From: Teredinibacter turnerae T7901
GTDB lineage: Bacteria > Pseudomonadota > Gammaproteobacteria > Pseudomonadales > Cellvibrionaceae
DNA: 64,000 bases
Reading direction: 5' to 3'
Assembly (NCBI RefSeq): GCF_000023025.1
Contig: NC_012997.1
Location: 1-64,000, forward strand
The notes under the pieces were generated by a model. That model saw only the letters and a list, made by a program, of their open reading frames with translations. It was not told the DNA's origin and did not search any database. The stretch's first letter is position 1. The number at the start of each line of letters is the position of its first letter. Of the stretch, positions 12,232 through 22,004 are shown piece after piece. Position numbers and translations under genes: made by a program.

Positions 12232-15200
12232 TTAAACTGCGGCTTGTTGTGCTTTCCTGTATTCCGTTGGCGAGCATCCGTAGCGGGCAGAGAAAGCGGT
12301 ACTGAAATAATTCTGCGAAGAAAAACCAACATCTAGTGCTACACGGGTAATATTTTCGCCAGCGGCTAAACGTTCTGCTCCCCGTTGTAGCCGATAGTTG
12401 CGAACAAAAGTTGGTACCGTTTCGTGAGTGAGCGCTTTAACTTTACGCTGCAGTTGCTTTTCAGTGATGCAGAGCGCGCTACTGATTTCCCGTGCGCGAA
12501 TGTTTTCCATATAGTTGTGCTCAAGAAAGCCGTGAAGTTTTTGCAAGAATTGCTTATCTGAAGGATTAATTTGAATTTCGCTACGGCCTTTTTCCGTAGA
12601 TCCCTTAGATAAATGATCTCGCAAATGACTGCTTAAAAGTTGGCGAATATTCAGCAGGTTATTGCAACGCAAAACTAATTCGGTAGTAGAGAAAGGTTTT
12701 TCGATAAATTCATCTATATTGGTTTGCCACGCTGTCAGGCGCGCTTCAGCTTCGCCTTTGGCTGTGAGCATAACAATAGGAATATGGCAGGTCAGGGACT
12801 CTTCGCGCAGAATCTTGGCGAATTGATAACCGTCGGTTGTGGGCATCATCAGATCAGTGATAATTAAGTCTGGGATTTCCTGTAAGGCGAGTCGAACCCC
12901 GTCTTTGCCGTCTTCAGCATAGAGACAATTAAACTGTGGCCCCAGGCACAGGCCAATAAAATCACGCATTTCTGCACAGTCATCCACAATCAGAATTGTA
13001 TGCTCAGGGCTTTCTTTTGATTGGCTTTCAGCGTGGTAGTGATCTTCGTCAGGTCGTAAATATAACGGCATGCGAGAGTCTGAATCGATGCTCAGACATT
13101 GAATTTCTGTAGCGTATACCAGCGAGGTTGTATTGGGGTTAGCCTGGCCAGGGTAAGTATTCTGTTGCAAACTAACATTATTGATATCGTTTGAAGCTCT
13201 ATCATTAAGTGCGATGGGGAAGAGAACTTCAAATCGGCTACCTTCGTGAAGTCGGCTGTGTAGCTTAATTTCTCCATGTGCGTGTTCGACCAACTCTTTA
13301 ACCAGAGCTAACCCGATACCGGTGCCTGGCGTAGATTTACTGAGATCGGTTTCCAATCGGGTAAAGCGTTGAAAAATTCGCGCCTGATCCGCTTCGGCAA
13401 TACCAATACCATTATCAGTTACCGCAAATAAAACGTGATCTTCTTGCCGCGCCAGTTCAATTTTTATTTCCCCACCTTTGGTTGTGTACTTAATGGCATT
13501 TGACACCAGGTTTACCATGATTTTTTCCAACGATTCCGGATTTACGGCAATCTGACAATCCTTGCCGATATTCGCGGTGAGCACCAGTTGACGTTGGGTG
13601 AATAGCGGTTCCATATTTGAGAGTAAAAATTGCGCGTAACGACTGGCGTCGACCAGGGCGGGTTTTGGGGCAATTTTTTGATCGATACGTGCGAGGTCAA
13701 GCAGTTGGTCCACCAGGCGCATGAGCCGATGAGTATTGGCCTGTATCCGGCGGGTGGCGTCCTTTACCGGTTGACTACGGCTATTGCCAAACAGGAACTC
13801 TATTGGGCCGGATATTAATGTAAGCGGCGTGCGAAATTCGTGGGAAATAACCGAGAAAAGTTCATTTTTATGCTGTAAAAGATCTTCTTTTTCGGCCAAT
13901 AGTTGCTTGATTGTGAGCGCGTTGTCCTGAATTTCCTGCGTGCGTTGCGCAACTTTTTGTTCAAGCAATGACGTCTGTATACGATTAGCTCGTGCACGGA
14001 AGAACAGTACAAGTACCAAGAGCGCAATAATTGCCAGCAGTATCGTACCGTAATTGAACAGTTGCTGGCGCTTTAGAGCTAATGCGCTCAGTGCACTATT
14101 TTCCCGCAACTGTGCGAGTTCCCTTTCTTTGCGTTCGTTTTCGAATTCGGCTTGTAAACTGGCTACGTATCGTGAGTTATCTTGGGAATAAAGTATTTCT
14201 TGCAGATTACTGTATGCCAGGAGTGCATCGAGTGCGTCGGCGCTCGATTGGGTAGCCTGATAAATTTGATAGAGTAAATAGTACGCTTTTTTGAGGGATT
14301 GTTGATCCTGCTCTGCAGCGGCAAGGGTGTGAAACTGGGTTGCGTACGTTAGAGCCTCGGGGTAATGGTTGTTTGCAAAGAACAAGCGCGCTTGCCCTTG
14401 AGCGAGGTGCATTCTTATTCGTGGATTATTAATTGTGTTGTTAATCGCTTCAGCTCGACTAAACAGCGAACGTGCTTCGAGTGGTCGATTCAATTCTACA
14501 TAAACAGCCGCAAGGTTAACTGAAAGCAACGCTAATTGTTGTGGTGCCTGCTGGTTATCAAGGAGTGCCAGGCCAGCGAGCAGCGCTGCTTCTGCTGCGG
14601 AAAGGTCTTCGCGCTCCCGGTAAATTTCACTGATGTTGTTATAAGCGAGCGCGGCGCCGGGAAAATCGTTTAATTCCAGTTTCAGTGTTAGCGCTTCCTG
14701 GTAGTAGTTCAATGCCTCGTTATAATTCTTAAGCATTTGATTGACTACGCCCAAATTCGTTAGCGGACGCGCAAGCAAGTCTTTCTGAGTTGTGCGTTTT
14801 GCGTTTTCGATGGAGAGTAAATAATTATCGATGGCGCGGTGATAGCGACCCTGTATTTCCTCAAGTATGCCGAGATTGTTGTAGACGCTGGCGAGACCTG
14901 CCGAATCTTCGATTTCCATACGTACTGCAAGAGATTGTTCAAAATACGACTTGGCTAGGTCGTGGTCTCCCTGGTACCAATGCATTGCGCCCAGGGTATT
15001 TAACGCCTCTGCTTGCGCTAGATCCTGCTGTAATTTTCCGCTCAAGATTAACGCGTTTTGCGCATATTCTTCGCTACTTGCGAGTTCACCACTTTGTAAA
15101 TAGGCAATTGCTAATATATTAAATAATATGAGTTTTTCTGGCGACTCTGTCGAGTCCTCAAGCTGCGACAGGCCTGTGTGTGCCAGTTTTATTGCTCGTG

Positions 15201-15390
15201 TGGCATCTGTTCTTTTAATGGAATTTGCATCCTGTATAAGCCTTTGAATGGACTGCATTGGCTCTGTTGCGTTTGAAGATTCGGCTCGCGCGACAGCGCA
15301 AAACCCGGCACAGATAAGGCTCCAAAGCAGCATTGCAGCGCAAACAATACGCGAGCTTGCCTGCAGGGGCATGTTTAGCAACGTCGTCAT
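12232..15390 (-). CDS. TPR hybrid histidine kinase with receiver and AraC domains
   Basis: A 1052-residue one-protein signalling system. Order: signal peptide, periplasmic TPR array (about residues 40-410), a membrane helix near 447-466, coiled segment, HisKA with H517 (ISHEFRTPL), HATPase with N and G boxes (NLVSNAIKYT; DNGIGIA; GTGIGLAL), a receiver domain with phosphoacceptor D846 (IITDLMMP) and a C-terminal AraC helix-turn-helix (GFSSQNYFSTAFSARYGCSPTEYR). All catalytic residues seen are intact. The DNA-binding domain is fused to a membrane-anchored kinase, as in the hybrid two-component systems best known from Bacteroidetes. GAGGGA precedes the ATG. It is divergent from the secreted metalloprotease at 15762. 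Confidence 0.9.
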   Translation of the reverse strand: MTTLLNMPLQASSRIVCAAMLLWSLICAGFCAVARAESSNATEPMQSIQRLIQDANSIKRTDATRAIKLAHTGLSQLEDSTESPEKLILFNILAIAYLQSGELASSEEYAQNALILSGKLQQDLAQAEALNTLGAMHWYQGDHDLAKSYFEQSLAVRMEIEDSAGLASVYNNLGILEEIQGRYHRAIDNYLLSIENAKRTTQKDLLARPLTNLGVVNQMLKNYNEALNYYQEALTLKLELNDFPGAALAYNNISEIYREREDLSAAEAALLAGLALLDNQQAPQQLALLSVNLAAVYVELNRPLEARSLFSRAEAINNTINNPRIRMHLAQGQARLFFANNHYPEALTYATQFHTLAAAEQDQQSLKKAYYLLYQIYQATQSSADALDALLAYSNLQEILYSQDNSRYVASLQAEFENERKERELAQLRENSALSALALKRQQLFNYGTILLAIIALLVLVLFFRARANRIQTSLLEQKVAQRTQEIQDNALTIKQLLAEKEDLLQHKNELFSVISHEFRTPLTLISGPIEFLFGNSRSQPVKDATRRIQANTHRLMRLVDQLLDLARIDQKIAPKPALVDASRYAQFLLSNMEPLFTQRQLVLTANIGKDCQIAVNPESLEKIMVNLVSNAIKYTTKGGEIKIELARQEDHVLFAVTDNGIGIAEADQARIFQRFTRLETDLSKSTPGTGIGLALVKELVEHAHGEIKLHSRLHEGSRFEVLFPIALNDRASNDINNVSLQQNTYPGQANPNTTSLVYATEIQCLSIDSDSRMPLYLRPDEDHYHAESQSKESPEHTILIVDDCAEMRDFIGLCLGPQFNCLYAEDGKDGVRLALQEIPDLIITDLMMPTTDGYQFAKILREESLTCHIPIVMLTAKGEAEARLTAWQTNIDEFIEKPFSTTELVLRCNNLLNIRQLLSSHLRDHLSKGSTEKGRSEIQINPSDKQFLQKLHGFLEHNYMENIRAREISSALCITEKQLQRKVKALTHETVPTFVRNYRLQRGAERLAAGENITRVALDVGFSSQNYFSTAFSARYGCSPTEYRKAQQAAV

Positions 15391-15761
15391 TGTTTTACTT
15401 CCCTCACAGTGTGTCCGGCCGCGATAAACGGATAAAACCTTTCCATAAACGCTTGCGAGAGCACTGAAAAATGTGGGTTAAATCCAATGAAAGCGCTTTT
15501 TTGAAGGTGTTTGTCTTTTTATTGAATGTTTGTGGAGGCGCATTCACCGAAACTTATGGAGTTTACGAAGCCGCAAGCAACGGGGTGAGGCGTATTTTGG
15601 CACTGGTCAATTTATGTTCGCAGTGACAAATTACCGAAGGGTGCGTTGCAAATGCTGTATTAAACGACTAAAGCCAGACAGGAACGGTACGGCAAAGCGC
15701 AGATCACTAGTCACGTACTTGGGGCTGAGATACCCAAATGTGTTAAAAAAGGAGCGGGTAA
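15391..15761. other. Divergent promoter region
   Basis: This 371-base gap lies between the hybrid kinase and the metalloprotease gene and must hold both promoters. No convincing gene was found; an 82-codon forward frame overlapping the protease start lacks a ribosome binding site and any family resemblance. No clear dyad was recognised. Confidence 0.5.
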
Positions 15762-17600
15762 ATGAACGGACGAAATAGAAAAACCGAGGCATTTTTAATA
15801 AGTACTATTAAACGGCGATGGGCAAGGAATTTTGCTATATATTTTGCTTCACATGCTGGTTTAGCTATTAACTGCGCGCTCGCGATCAAGCGTGTTGCTC
15901 TGACAGGTCTGGTGGGTGTGCTGTGCATGCTGGCGGGCGTTGCCCATGGGCTGGAGTTCAGATTTAACAACGATTCCGCCAAACCTTTAAGTGCGGAACA
16001 GATGGATGCAGTGTATCGTGCCGCTGCGCACTGGGAAGAGGCGTTTAGTGATCCAGTCACAATAAGTATTAATGTGGGTTGGGCTGAGCCCCATGATTTC
16101 TCTAGTGAAGGCATACTCGCTTCTGTAAGACTGGCAAGGACGCGCGTAGCTGCAGAATTGGTAGTTGATGCGCTGTTGGCGGAAGCGACCGCGGGAGAGG
16201 CGGGTTGGATATCTGCCTTACCTCAGGCGATACCTGTCGCACACAGTGCCGCACCGCTGGCAGACGTGGAGCTTTCATTTGCCAACGCAAAAGTATTGAA
16301 TATCGCTCCTACGTACGATCCCACCTACGGTGCCACGCTCGAACATCACGCAGATGCGAGTATTCAATTTAATCTGCTGCACGAAGAGCGTTTCGCTTAC
16401 CGCGAAGGCGATATCAGCGGTGAGCGGTATGATTTCGCGGGCGTCGTCAGTCACGAGCTCGGCCATGCCTTGGGTTTTACCAGCGTTGTGGACCTGCAAG
16501 CGTTCAATGGAAGTACCCTGTTAGCGCCGTCGCTGTTGGATGTATTTCGGTTCGACCCAACAATGCCTGGCCACAACCTTACGTTTGACACCCGCCAGAC
16601 CCTGCCGGGCCCTGCGGAATTCTACGACGCCAGCGGCTTTGTGAGCCCATTCGCGTTTGGGGTAAATGCTTATGATGTTAAGTGTAATGCCTTGTTTGGT
16701 TTATGTAGCGCAAGCCACTGGCGAGACACCACAGACACCTTGATGACCACCGCATCACCGGGGCGTGAACTCAAGTTACGCAGTGGCGACATTGCCGCCG
16801 TCGACCGAATTGGCGTGGATACCAAATGGCGCAATGGCATACCCATTATTGACGCACGGTTAAAATTCTACCCGCTTATATATGGCCTTATCCCGGATTA
16901 CGATCCAGTCGCATTTGACACTAAAACTTTGGCGCCCAAATTTAGCGATTTGTTAAGCCCAAGTTGGTTTGCTGACCCGATTACCAATGTGTTTCATATT
17001 AGTTTTGACGGACACGCGGGTGCAGGTTTTGCGGTGTTTAAGCGACCGCAGACTAACAAGAAAATTAAACCGATCAATTTTAATCGAGGAGAGAACGGTG
17101 ATAAAGAGGGCAGCTGGGAAGAGGAACCACAACCAAAAATGTTGGCTGAAATTCCTGCGCGTCTGACCGAATTTTATTTCGAAACGATCAACAAGCAATA
17201 TAGCTATCGGTTTATTAATACTTTTTCGAATCACGGTTCGCAATTCGATCCAAACCTGGGGCCTTACGGTGGCTTTCGAATTAGCGGGTATCTGGACGGT
17301 AACCAGGATGGTGATTATGGTAGTTCCAAAAATGAACGCCGAGATTACGATGCCTCGCTGACATTATTGATGGTTTTAACCACGCCCCGCGATATGTCCA
17401 GCAATATCTCCAATGCGGAATTCGTGTTGTACAAGGTTAAAGATGAGCACGTGCAAGACAATATTGCACACCTTATCGATGCTACAGCGTTTGCGATTCC
17501 CGCCGGCTATGGCAATTCAGATTCTTACGATGAGGCGTTAAAAGATCGGATTGAAAAAGAAATGGATGATCCGGAGCCAGGTCGCGATATTGCGTTTTAG
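15762..17600 (+). CDS. Secreted zinc metalloprotease, NF038122-like
   Basis: A 612-residue exported protein with the zinc motif HELGHALGF (H231, E232, H235). After it comes VVD then SLLDVFRFDP, a pattern I associate with the NF038122 family of metalloproteases. The metzincin third histidine is absent at its usual spacing; the aspartate of VVD is a candidate ligand. The N-terminus has an unusually long basic lead before a hydrophobic stretch (LTGLVGVLCMLAGVAHG), so the signal peptide is extended or the start lies further in. GGAG precedes the ATG. It heads a group of secreted proteins and faces the hybrid kinase. Confidence 0.75.
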   Translation: MNGRNRKTEAFLISTIKRRWARNFAIYFASHAGLAINCALAIKRVALTGLVGVLCMLAGVAHGLEFRFNNDSAKPLSAEQMDAVYRAAAHWEEAFSDPVTISINVGWAEPHDFSSEGILASVRLARTRVAAELVVDALLAEATAGEAGWISALPQAIPVAHSAAPLADVELSFANAKVLNIAPTYDPTYGATLEHHADASIQFNLLHEERFAYREGDISGERYDFAGVVSHELGHALGFTSVVDLQAFNGSTLLAPSLLDVFRFDPTMPGHNLTFDTRQTLPGPAEFYDASGFVSPFAFGVNAYDVKCNALFGLCSASHWRDTTDTLMTTASPGRELKLRSGDIAAVDRIGVDTKWRNGIPIIDARLKFYPLIYGLIPDYDPVAFDTKTLAPKFSDLLSPSWFADPITNVFHISFDGHAGAGFAVFKRPQTNKKIKPINFNRGENGDKEGSWEEEPQPKMLAEIPARLTEFYFETINKQYSYRFINTFSNHGSQFDPNLGPYGGFRISGYLDGNQDGDYGSSKNERRDYDASLTLLMVLTTPRDMSSNISNAEFVLYKVKDEHVQDNIAHLIDATAFAIPAGYGNSDSYDEALKDRIEKEMDDPEPGRDIAF

Positions 17601-17960
17601 CTCTGGGTAATTTTAAAAATTACATTTTAAAGCTTTAGAATTCTAAGCCATTCCAAGAAAGACAAAAACCGGTTGCGAAAAACCCCTACCCCGCCCGTCA
17701 CCTCCCGGTGACCCGCTAGTTGCCCGCCTCGCGCGGGCTTTTTTATATCGAAGATCCCATTCCAGCGATTTTTATACGTTTAAAAACCGGACCTGCGACA
17801 AGAAGTCCGTTTTTTAACGGTGATTGTCCGTTGTGTAAATGCTGCAAAAACACCAAGGAATACACTGGATGGCGAAAACGGGTGCGCAGATGCGCGAGTT
17901 GTAAGCCGTTTTGTAAACGCTGATCACCCGCTGACAGCATGTTCATTCAAGGAGATAACT
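17601..17960. other. Intergenic region with tandem hairpins
   Basis: After the metalloprotease stop there is a small perfect hairpin GTCACC-TCCC-GGTGAC (17697-17712) and then the terminator at 17722-17744. The remaining 200 bases before the next gene contain a Cys-rich reading frame that I do not accept as a gene. Confidence 0.5.
17722..17744 (+). terminator. Rho-independent terminator after metalloprotease
   Basis: GCCCGC / GCGGGC with a 5-base loop is followed directly by six Ts. Confidence 0.85.
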
Positions 17961-18521
17961 ATGAAACCCATTGATCGATTATTTAAATCCGCTTCGGCCG
18001 CAGGTGCGGCACGCATGCGCCTTTCATGGAAGCAACTGGCGCTGGCGACATGTATCGGTTTGCCCTGCACCACCGCTTTAGCTGTTGACGAGTACGCGGA
18101 AAGTACAGGCGTGCGAATGCAGCACGCGTCTGAGGTTAGTTCCGATGTATTTGTCGGCCGCGTGTTAAAAACGGAATCGCGTTGGGTGGGAAAAGTGATT
18201 GTCACTGAAGCCACTGTGGCGCCGATGCAGGTGCTTAAAGGCAAGCTCGCTAGCAAATCGGTACAGGTTGTCACTATGGGCGGACGAGTCGGCAATATTG
18301 CCATGACATCTGCCCATGAGATTGCGCTGAAAGAAAACGAGCTAGCGGTATTTTTTGTGAAAGATACCGATGAAAAATCGCTTTACGGCAAAGGCAAAAA
18401 AACCTTTGCGGCAGGTGAAGGCAAGATCCTATTGAAGTCCGCCGCAACGTCGAAAGATGCCTATTTCAACGATGCTCGCGTACAGCAACAGGTACGCGCC
18501 ATTGAAGCGCAAATTAAATAA
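17961..18521 (+). CDS. Small exported protein of unknown function
   Basis: A 186-residue protein with a signal peptide whose hydrophobic core reads LALATCIGLPCTTALA and probable cleavage before VDEYAES. The mature part is mostly beta-rich by composition (VFVGRVLKTESRW; VTEATVAPMQVLKGK; VQVVTMGGRVG) and I do not recognise a family. AAGGAG stands six bases before the ATG at 17961; the longer frame upstream has no such site. It precedes the matrixin-VWA gene by 15 bases, so the two are almost certainly one operon and may work together outside the inner membrane. Confidence 0.75.
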   Translation: MKPIDRLFKSASAAGAARMRLSWKQLALATCIGLPCTTALAVDEYAESTGVRMQHASEVSSDVFVGRVLKTESRWVGKVIVTEATVAPMQVLKGKLASKSVQVVTMGGRVGNIAMTSAHEIALKENELAVFFVKDTDEKSLYGKGKKTFAAGEGKILLKSAATSKDAYFNDARVQQQVRAIEAQIK

Positions 18522-18536
18522 ACAGGGAGAAGGATC

Positions 18537-21191
18537 ATGTTGAATGTTTTTACAAGAATGAATCGAAACGGGCGCAACCACCAGCGCGGACTGTTGGGTT
18601 CTGCGCTGTTGTTACCCGTGTTGTACTCGAGCTTACCGCAATCGGCATGGGCGGCCGACAATATTGAAATACCCAACCTGGCGGAAACTGCTATTCATGA
18701 GCGCCGCTGGGTTCCTGCTGCCTATCCTATGGAGTGGGTGCTCAACGAAAACGGTGTAACCAATAACGCCACACCAATCAGCATTGCCGACGCGGAAGCC
18801 GAACTGACGGCCGCGTTTCAAGCCTGGGAAAACGTACCCGAAGCGGTGATTAGCGCAAGCTATGGCGGTACCACAAGTACCTCAGACTTAGGCTGTGACC
18901 TGGAGAATATTGTGACCTGGGATGACAGCGCATTTGGCTTCAGCGCGACAACCATTGCTGTCGGTTGGACGTTCGTTTATCAGGGCCCCCCTTTGATTAT
19001 CAGCGACGTCAATCGGGATATCGGTTGCGGTGACCTGGATCCGGGTATCTACCCCAATGGCAGTCAGTTGCCAACCGGTGCCATATTCGACGCGGATATG
19101 ATTTGGAACGATACCAACTTTAATTATTCCACCACACCCAATAGCACACCCAATGTGCACGATATTCGCGCGGTCGCGACCCACGAATTTGGCCATTTGT
19201 TTGGGGTATCGCACACCAGTATGGTGTTCAGCGGTAATAGCCCCGCCACTATGTACCCGGCGGTGAGCAGTACCAGTGTGACCTGGCAAAACAATGTTCG
19301 ATCGCTGGAAGCCGACGATGAAATGGCTGCCGCGCGGAGCAATCCCGGTATGGGTTTTTACCCCACCGGCACCGCACCATGGACGACCGGGTCTATCAGC
19401 GGACGTGTGCGCCAGATTAATGGCACTGCCGCACAGGGTGTGCGAGTGTGGGCGTATAACACTGCCGATTTAAGTGCACCTGTGTACGAAGCCTTTACAG
19501 CGACCCAGTTTGATGCGGAGGCAGGTGTAAGCAGTGGTGAATACGAGTTCCGCGGGGTGCCGGCTGGCAGCTACTACGTGTGTATCGTGCCTTGGGGTGT
19601 GAATGTCCCCAATGCCGATCTCGATAACACGGGGCGTTATAACCTCTCTACACTAAACGGTTCAGGCAATACCGGCTTCGCCACGGAATGTTACGACGAT
19701 GCGCCTGCGGGTATGGCGTCGCCGGATTTCAGCGAGATCGACCGGCTGCGGGAAGTTGATGTGGCGACAGGGGAGACCACACCCAATATCAACTTCGTAA
19801 CCGGTGCGCAAAATACCGACGTGGTACTGGTGATGGACCGCAGTGGATCCATGAACCTGTCATCGGCGCCAGATCCAAGCGTGTCTAAAATGGACGCGCT
19901 GAAGTATGCGGCTAATGTATTTATGGATTTTCTCGATCTCGACGCAGGACATCGCGCGGGGCTGGTGCAATTCCATGAAGTAGTTGTACCGTTTAGTCCG
20001 GCATTTAATTTACAGCCGGTGAATGCCGCAAGCCTGAGCGCCGCGCAGACTGCGATTAACAGTATGACAGCCGGCGGAATGACCAACATTATTGATGGGG
20101 TAAACGAGGGTATCGCGCAGCTCACCACGGCGGTGGACCCGAGTGATCGCCAGATTATGCTGCTGCTCACGGATGGCCTGCATAATCGACCAGTTGGTAC
20201 CAGCGTTACTGATATTACTGCGCCACTATTGGCCAGTGAGGTCACCCTCTACAGTGTCGGTTTTGGCACCAGTACTAATGAAGCGGAGCTTACGCCGCTG
20301 GCGTTGAGTACTGGCGGTGTGCATCTGGAGAACAAGGATGTCAGCGATCTCCAACTGCGCAAACACTTCCTCAGCATTGCGGCTTCGGCTGCGGACAGCA
20401 CGACCTTAATCGATCCGCACTACGACCTCGCGCCAGGTGAATCGGCCGTCCTGGATGTACCGGTCCTGAAATCTGAACGCGACCTGACCTTTGCTGTTAT
20501 GTGGAGCGAGCCCGATCCAGACCGCTTTGATATCAGCTTGCGCTCACCGCGCGGTTGTACCATTGCGACACGGCTTAACAAGCCCGGGGTGCAAATTCGC
20601 AAGGGCGATACCCATCGTTTGGTTAACGTGAAGTTGCCTTACAAATGCATGTTCCGCGACGATCATGCTGGCGAATGGAAGGTGATAGTGTCATCGCCGA
20701 AAGAGAGTAATCACAAAGAAACATCCGGCGTGGATATCGCGGTCTACGGTGATTCCACCACGCATATTTTTGCGCAAGCGCGTATGACCGAAGACTACCC
20801 AGCGGTTGAAGCAAAAATTGTAGCTAATGGTGAAATTGTGAAGGAAGCGCGTATGACTGCCGAAATTATACTGGCAGCCTGGCCAACCGGAGATAGCGAA
20901 GCCGAAGATTACTACTGTTCTGAAGGCAAGCAGGGCAACAAGCGTTGTCGCAACAAACCCGTAGAGCCACCACTGGAAGAACGTATTAAAACCATTGAAC
21001 TGAACGACTACGGCAGTGATGTAGACAGGAAGAAGGGCGATGGTATCTATTCTGCGATTCTTCCCACTGAATTGCCCGGTAGCTATCAGGTGCGCGTGAT
21101 CGCCGATTACAGCGACGACAGTGGTAAGGGCAAACGCGAGGTGCTTACCTCGTACTACTTCGACGGCAAGCAAATTGTAGTTGCTAAATAA
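18537..21191 (+). CDS. Secreted matrixin-like protease with VWA domain
   Basis: An 884-residue exported protein. A signal peptide (LLLPVLYSSLPQSAWA) leads into a matrixin-type domain with the full zinc motif HEFGHLFGVSH (H216, E217, H220, H226). Next is a small beta-sandwich resembling carboxypeptidase regulatory domains (ISGRVRQINGTAAQGVRVW), then a VWA domain with intact MIDAS D434-x-S436-x-S438 (DRSGSM) and LLLTDGLHNRP. The C-terminal 250 residues look like extracellular beta domains. GGAGAAGG precedes the ATG. Protease plus VWA in one chain suggests a protease that binds a protein or surface ligand. It is translated right after the 186-residue exported protein. Confidence 0.85.
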   Translation: MLNVFTRMNRNGRNHQRGLLGSALLLPVLYSSLPQSAWAADNIEIPNLAETAIHERRWVPAAYPMEWVLNENGVTNNATPISIADAEAELTAAFQAWENVPEAVISASYGGTTSTSDLGCDLENIVTWDDSAFGFSATTIAVGWTFVYQGPPLIISDVNRDIGCGDLDPGIYPNGSQLPTGAIFDADMIWNDTNFNYSTTPNSTPNVHDIRAVATHEFGHLFGVSHTSMVFSGNSPATMYPAVSSTSVTWQNNVRSLEADDEMAAARSNPGMGFYPTGTAPWTTGSISGRVRQINGTAAQGVRVWAYNTADLSAPVYEAFTATQFDAEAGVSSGEYEFRGVPAGSYYVCIVPWGVNVPNADLDNTGRYNLSTLNGSGNTGFATECYDDAPAGMASPDFSEIDRLREVDVATGETTPNINFVTGAQNTDVVLVMDRSGSMNLSSAPDPSVSKMDALKYAANVFMDFLDLDAGHRAGLVQFHEVVVPFSPAFNLQPVNAASLSAAQTAINSMTAGGMTNIIDGVNEGIAQLTTAVDPSDRQIMLLLTDGLHNRPVGTSVTDITAPLLASEVTLYSVGFGTSTNEAELTPLALSTGGVHLENKDVSDLQLRKHFLSIAASAADSTTLIDPHYDLAPGESAVLDVPVLKSERDLTFAVMWSEPDPDRFDISLRSPRGCTIATRLNKPGVQIRKGDTHRLVNVKLPYKCMFRDDHAGEWKVIVSSPKESNHKETSGVDIAVYGDSTTHIFAQARMTEDYPAVEAKIVANGEIVKEARMTAEIILAAWPTGDSEAEDYYCSEGKQGNKRCRNKPVEPPLEERIKTIELNDYGSDVDRKKGDGIYSAILPTELPGSYQVRVIADYSDDSGKGKREVLTSYYFDGKQIVVAK

Positions 21192-21234
21192 TCGACGGAT
21201 AATCGTTAATCACAACGCCTACTTCTCGTTGCAC

Positions 21235-21262
21235 AGGGTAAACTAGACACAAATTTTACCCT
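21235..21262 (+). terminator. Stem-loop downstream of matrixin-VWA gene
   Basis: AGGGTAAA / TTTACCCT make a perfect 8-base stem with a 12-base loop. No T-tract follows, so termination is only possible, not shown. Confidence 0.35.
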
Positions 21263-21389
21263 AAGGTCGAAGAAGATCGTCAGGCCCGGATTTTCAGCTA
21301 AGTTGCAGTGTTGGCTTGGTTGTGAATTCGGGCCTTCTTTATTTTTCAATAACCCATTGCACCAACGCTTTTTGTACACGAGACCCAAC

Positions 21390-22001
21390 ATGCAACTCGA
21401 AACCGTTATCGCGCTCGCCGCAACCATGATTGTATTGGCCGCGACCCCTGGCCCCGGCGTACTGCTGGTGGTCAGCCGTACGCTGGCGCTTAATTTTCGT
21501 CACGGGGTTTACACCAGTGCGGGTATTGTTGCGGGCGACTTCGTTTATATCGCTGTGGTAGTGGCGAGTATGAGCTTTATTGCAGCGACGCTGGAACCGC
21601 TGTTTTTATTTATTCAATATGCCAGTGCTGCCTACCTGATGTGGTTGGGTGTGCAGGCATGGCGCAATGCGGATAAACCGCTAGCGTTAGATACCGAAGG
21701 GCCAAAATCCCAGCGCAGTTTTTGGATTGGGCTTGTCGTTACGCTGGGGAACCCGAAAGCCATTTTATTTTATTTGGGGTTTTTACCCGCATTTATTGAT
21801 CTCACCCAAGTGAACGCAATGGATGTGCTTATCCTCTATATTCTGGCGGCGGTGATCGTCGGTGGTGTCATGGTATGCTACGCGTTTGCCGTGAGCAAAA
21901 GTAAAAACCTGCTCGCCGACGCCCGCTTCGAAGCGATTATTCAGCGGGCCGCAGGCAGCATTTTTATTGTGACCGGCCTGTGGATATTATTGAGGAGATA
22001 A
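21390..22001 (+). CDS. LysE/RhtB-family amino-acid exporter
   Basis: A 203-residue inner-membrane protein with about six hydrophobic helices. The N-terminal PGPGVLLVVSRTLALNFRHG and central TLGNPKAILFYLGFLP motifs are those of the LysE/RhtB translocator family, which exports amino acids or related metabolites. The ATG at 21390 begins the conserved N-terminus; 29 extra codons upstream are not family-like. The next gene begins three bases after the stop, so it forms an operon with the lipoprotein and the rhombosortase. Substrate unknown. Confidence 0.85.
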   Translation: MQLETVIALAATMIVLAATPGPGVLLVVSRTLALNFRHGVYTSAGIVAGDFVYIAVVVASMSFIAATLEPLFLFIQYASAAYLMWLGVQAWRNADKPLALDTEGPKSQRSFWIGLVVTLGNPKAILFYLGFLPAFIDLTQVNAMDVLILYILAAVIVGGVMVCYAFAVSKSKNLLADARFEAIIQRAAGSIFIVTGLWILLRR

Positions 22002-22004
22002 ACG

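Noticed and set aside
15530-15778. 82-codon forward frame in the divergent promoter region
   Set aside because: No signal, no family resemblance, poor start context, and it overlaps the metalloprotease start.
17720-17923. Cys-rich 67-codon frame (CPLCKCC; CASCKPFC)
   Set aside because: It starts inside a terminator hairpin and has no ribosome binding site. The zinc-ribbon look is suggestive, but support is too weak.
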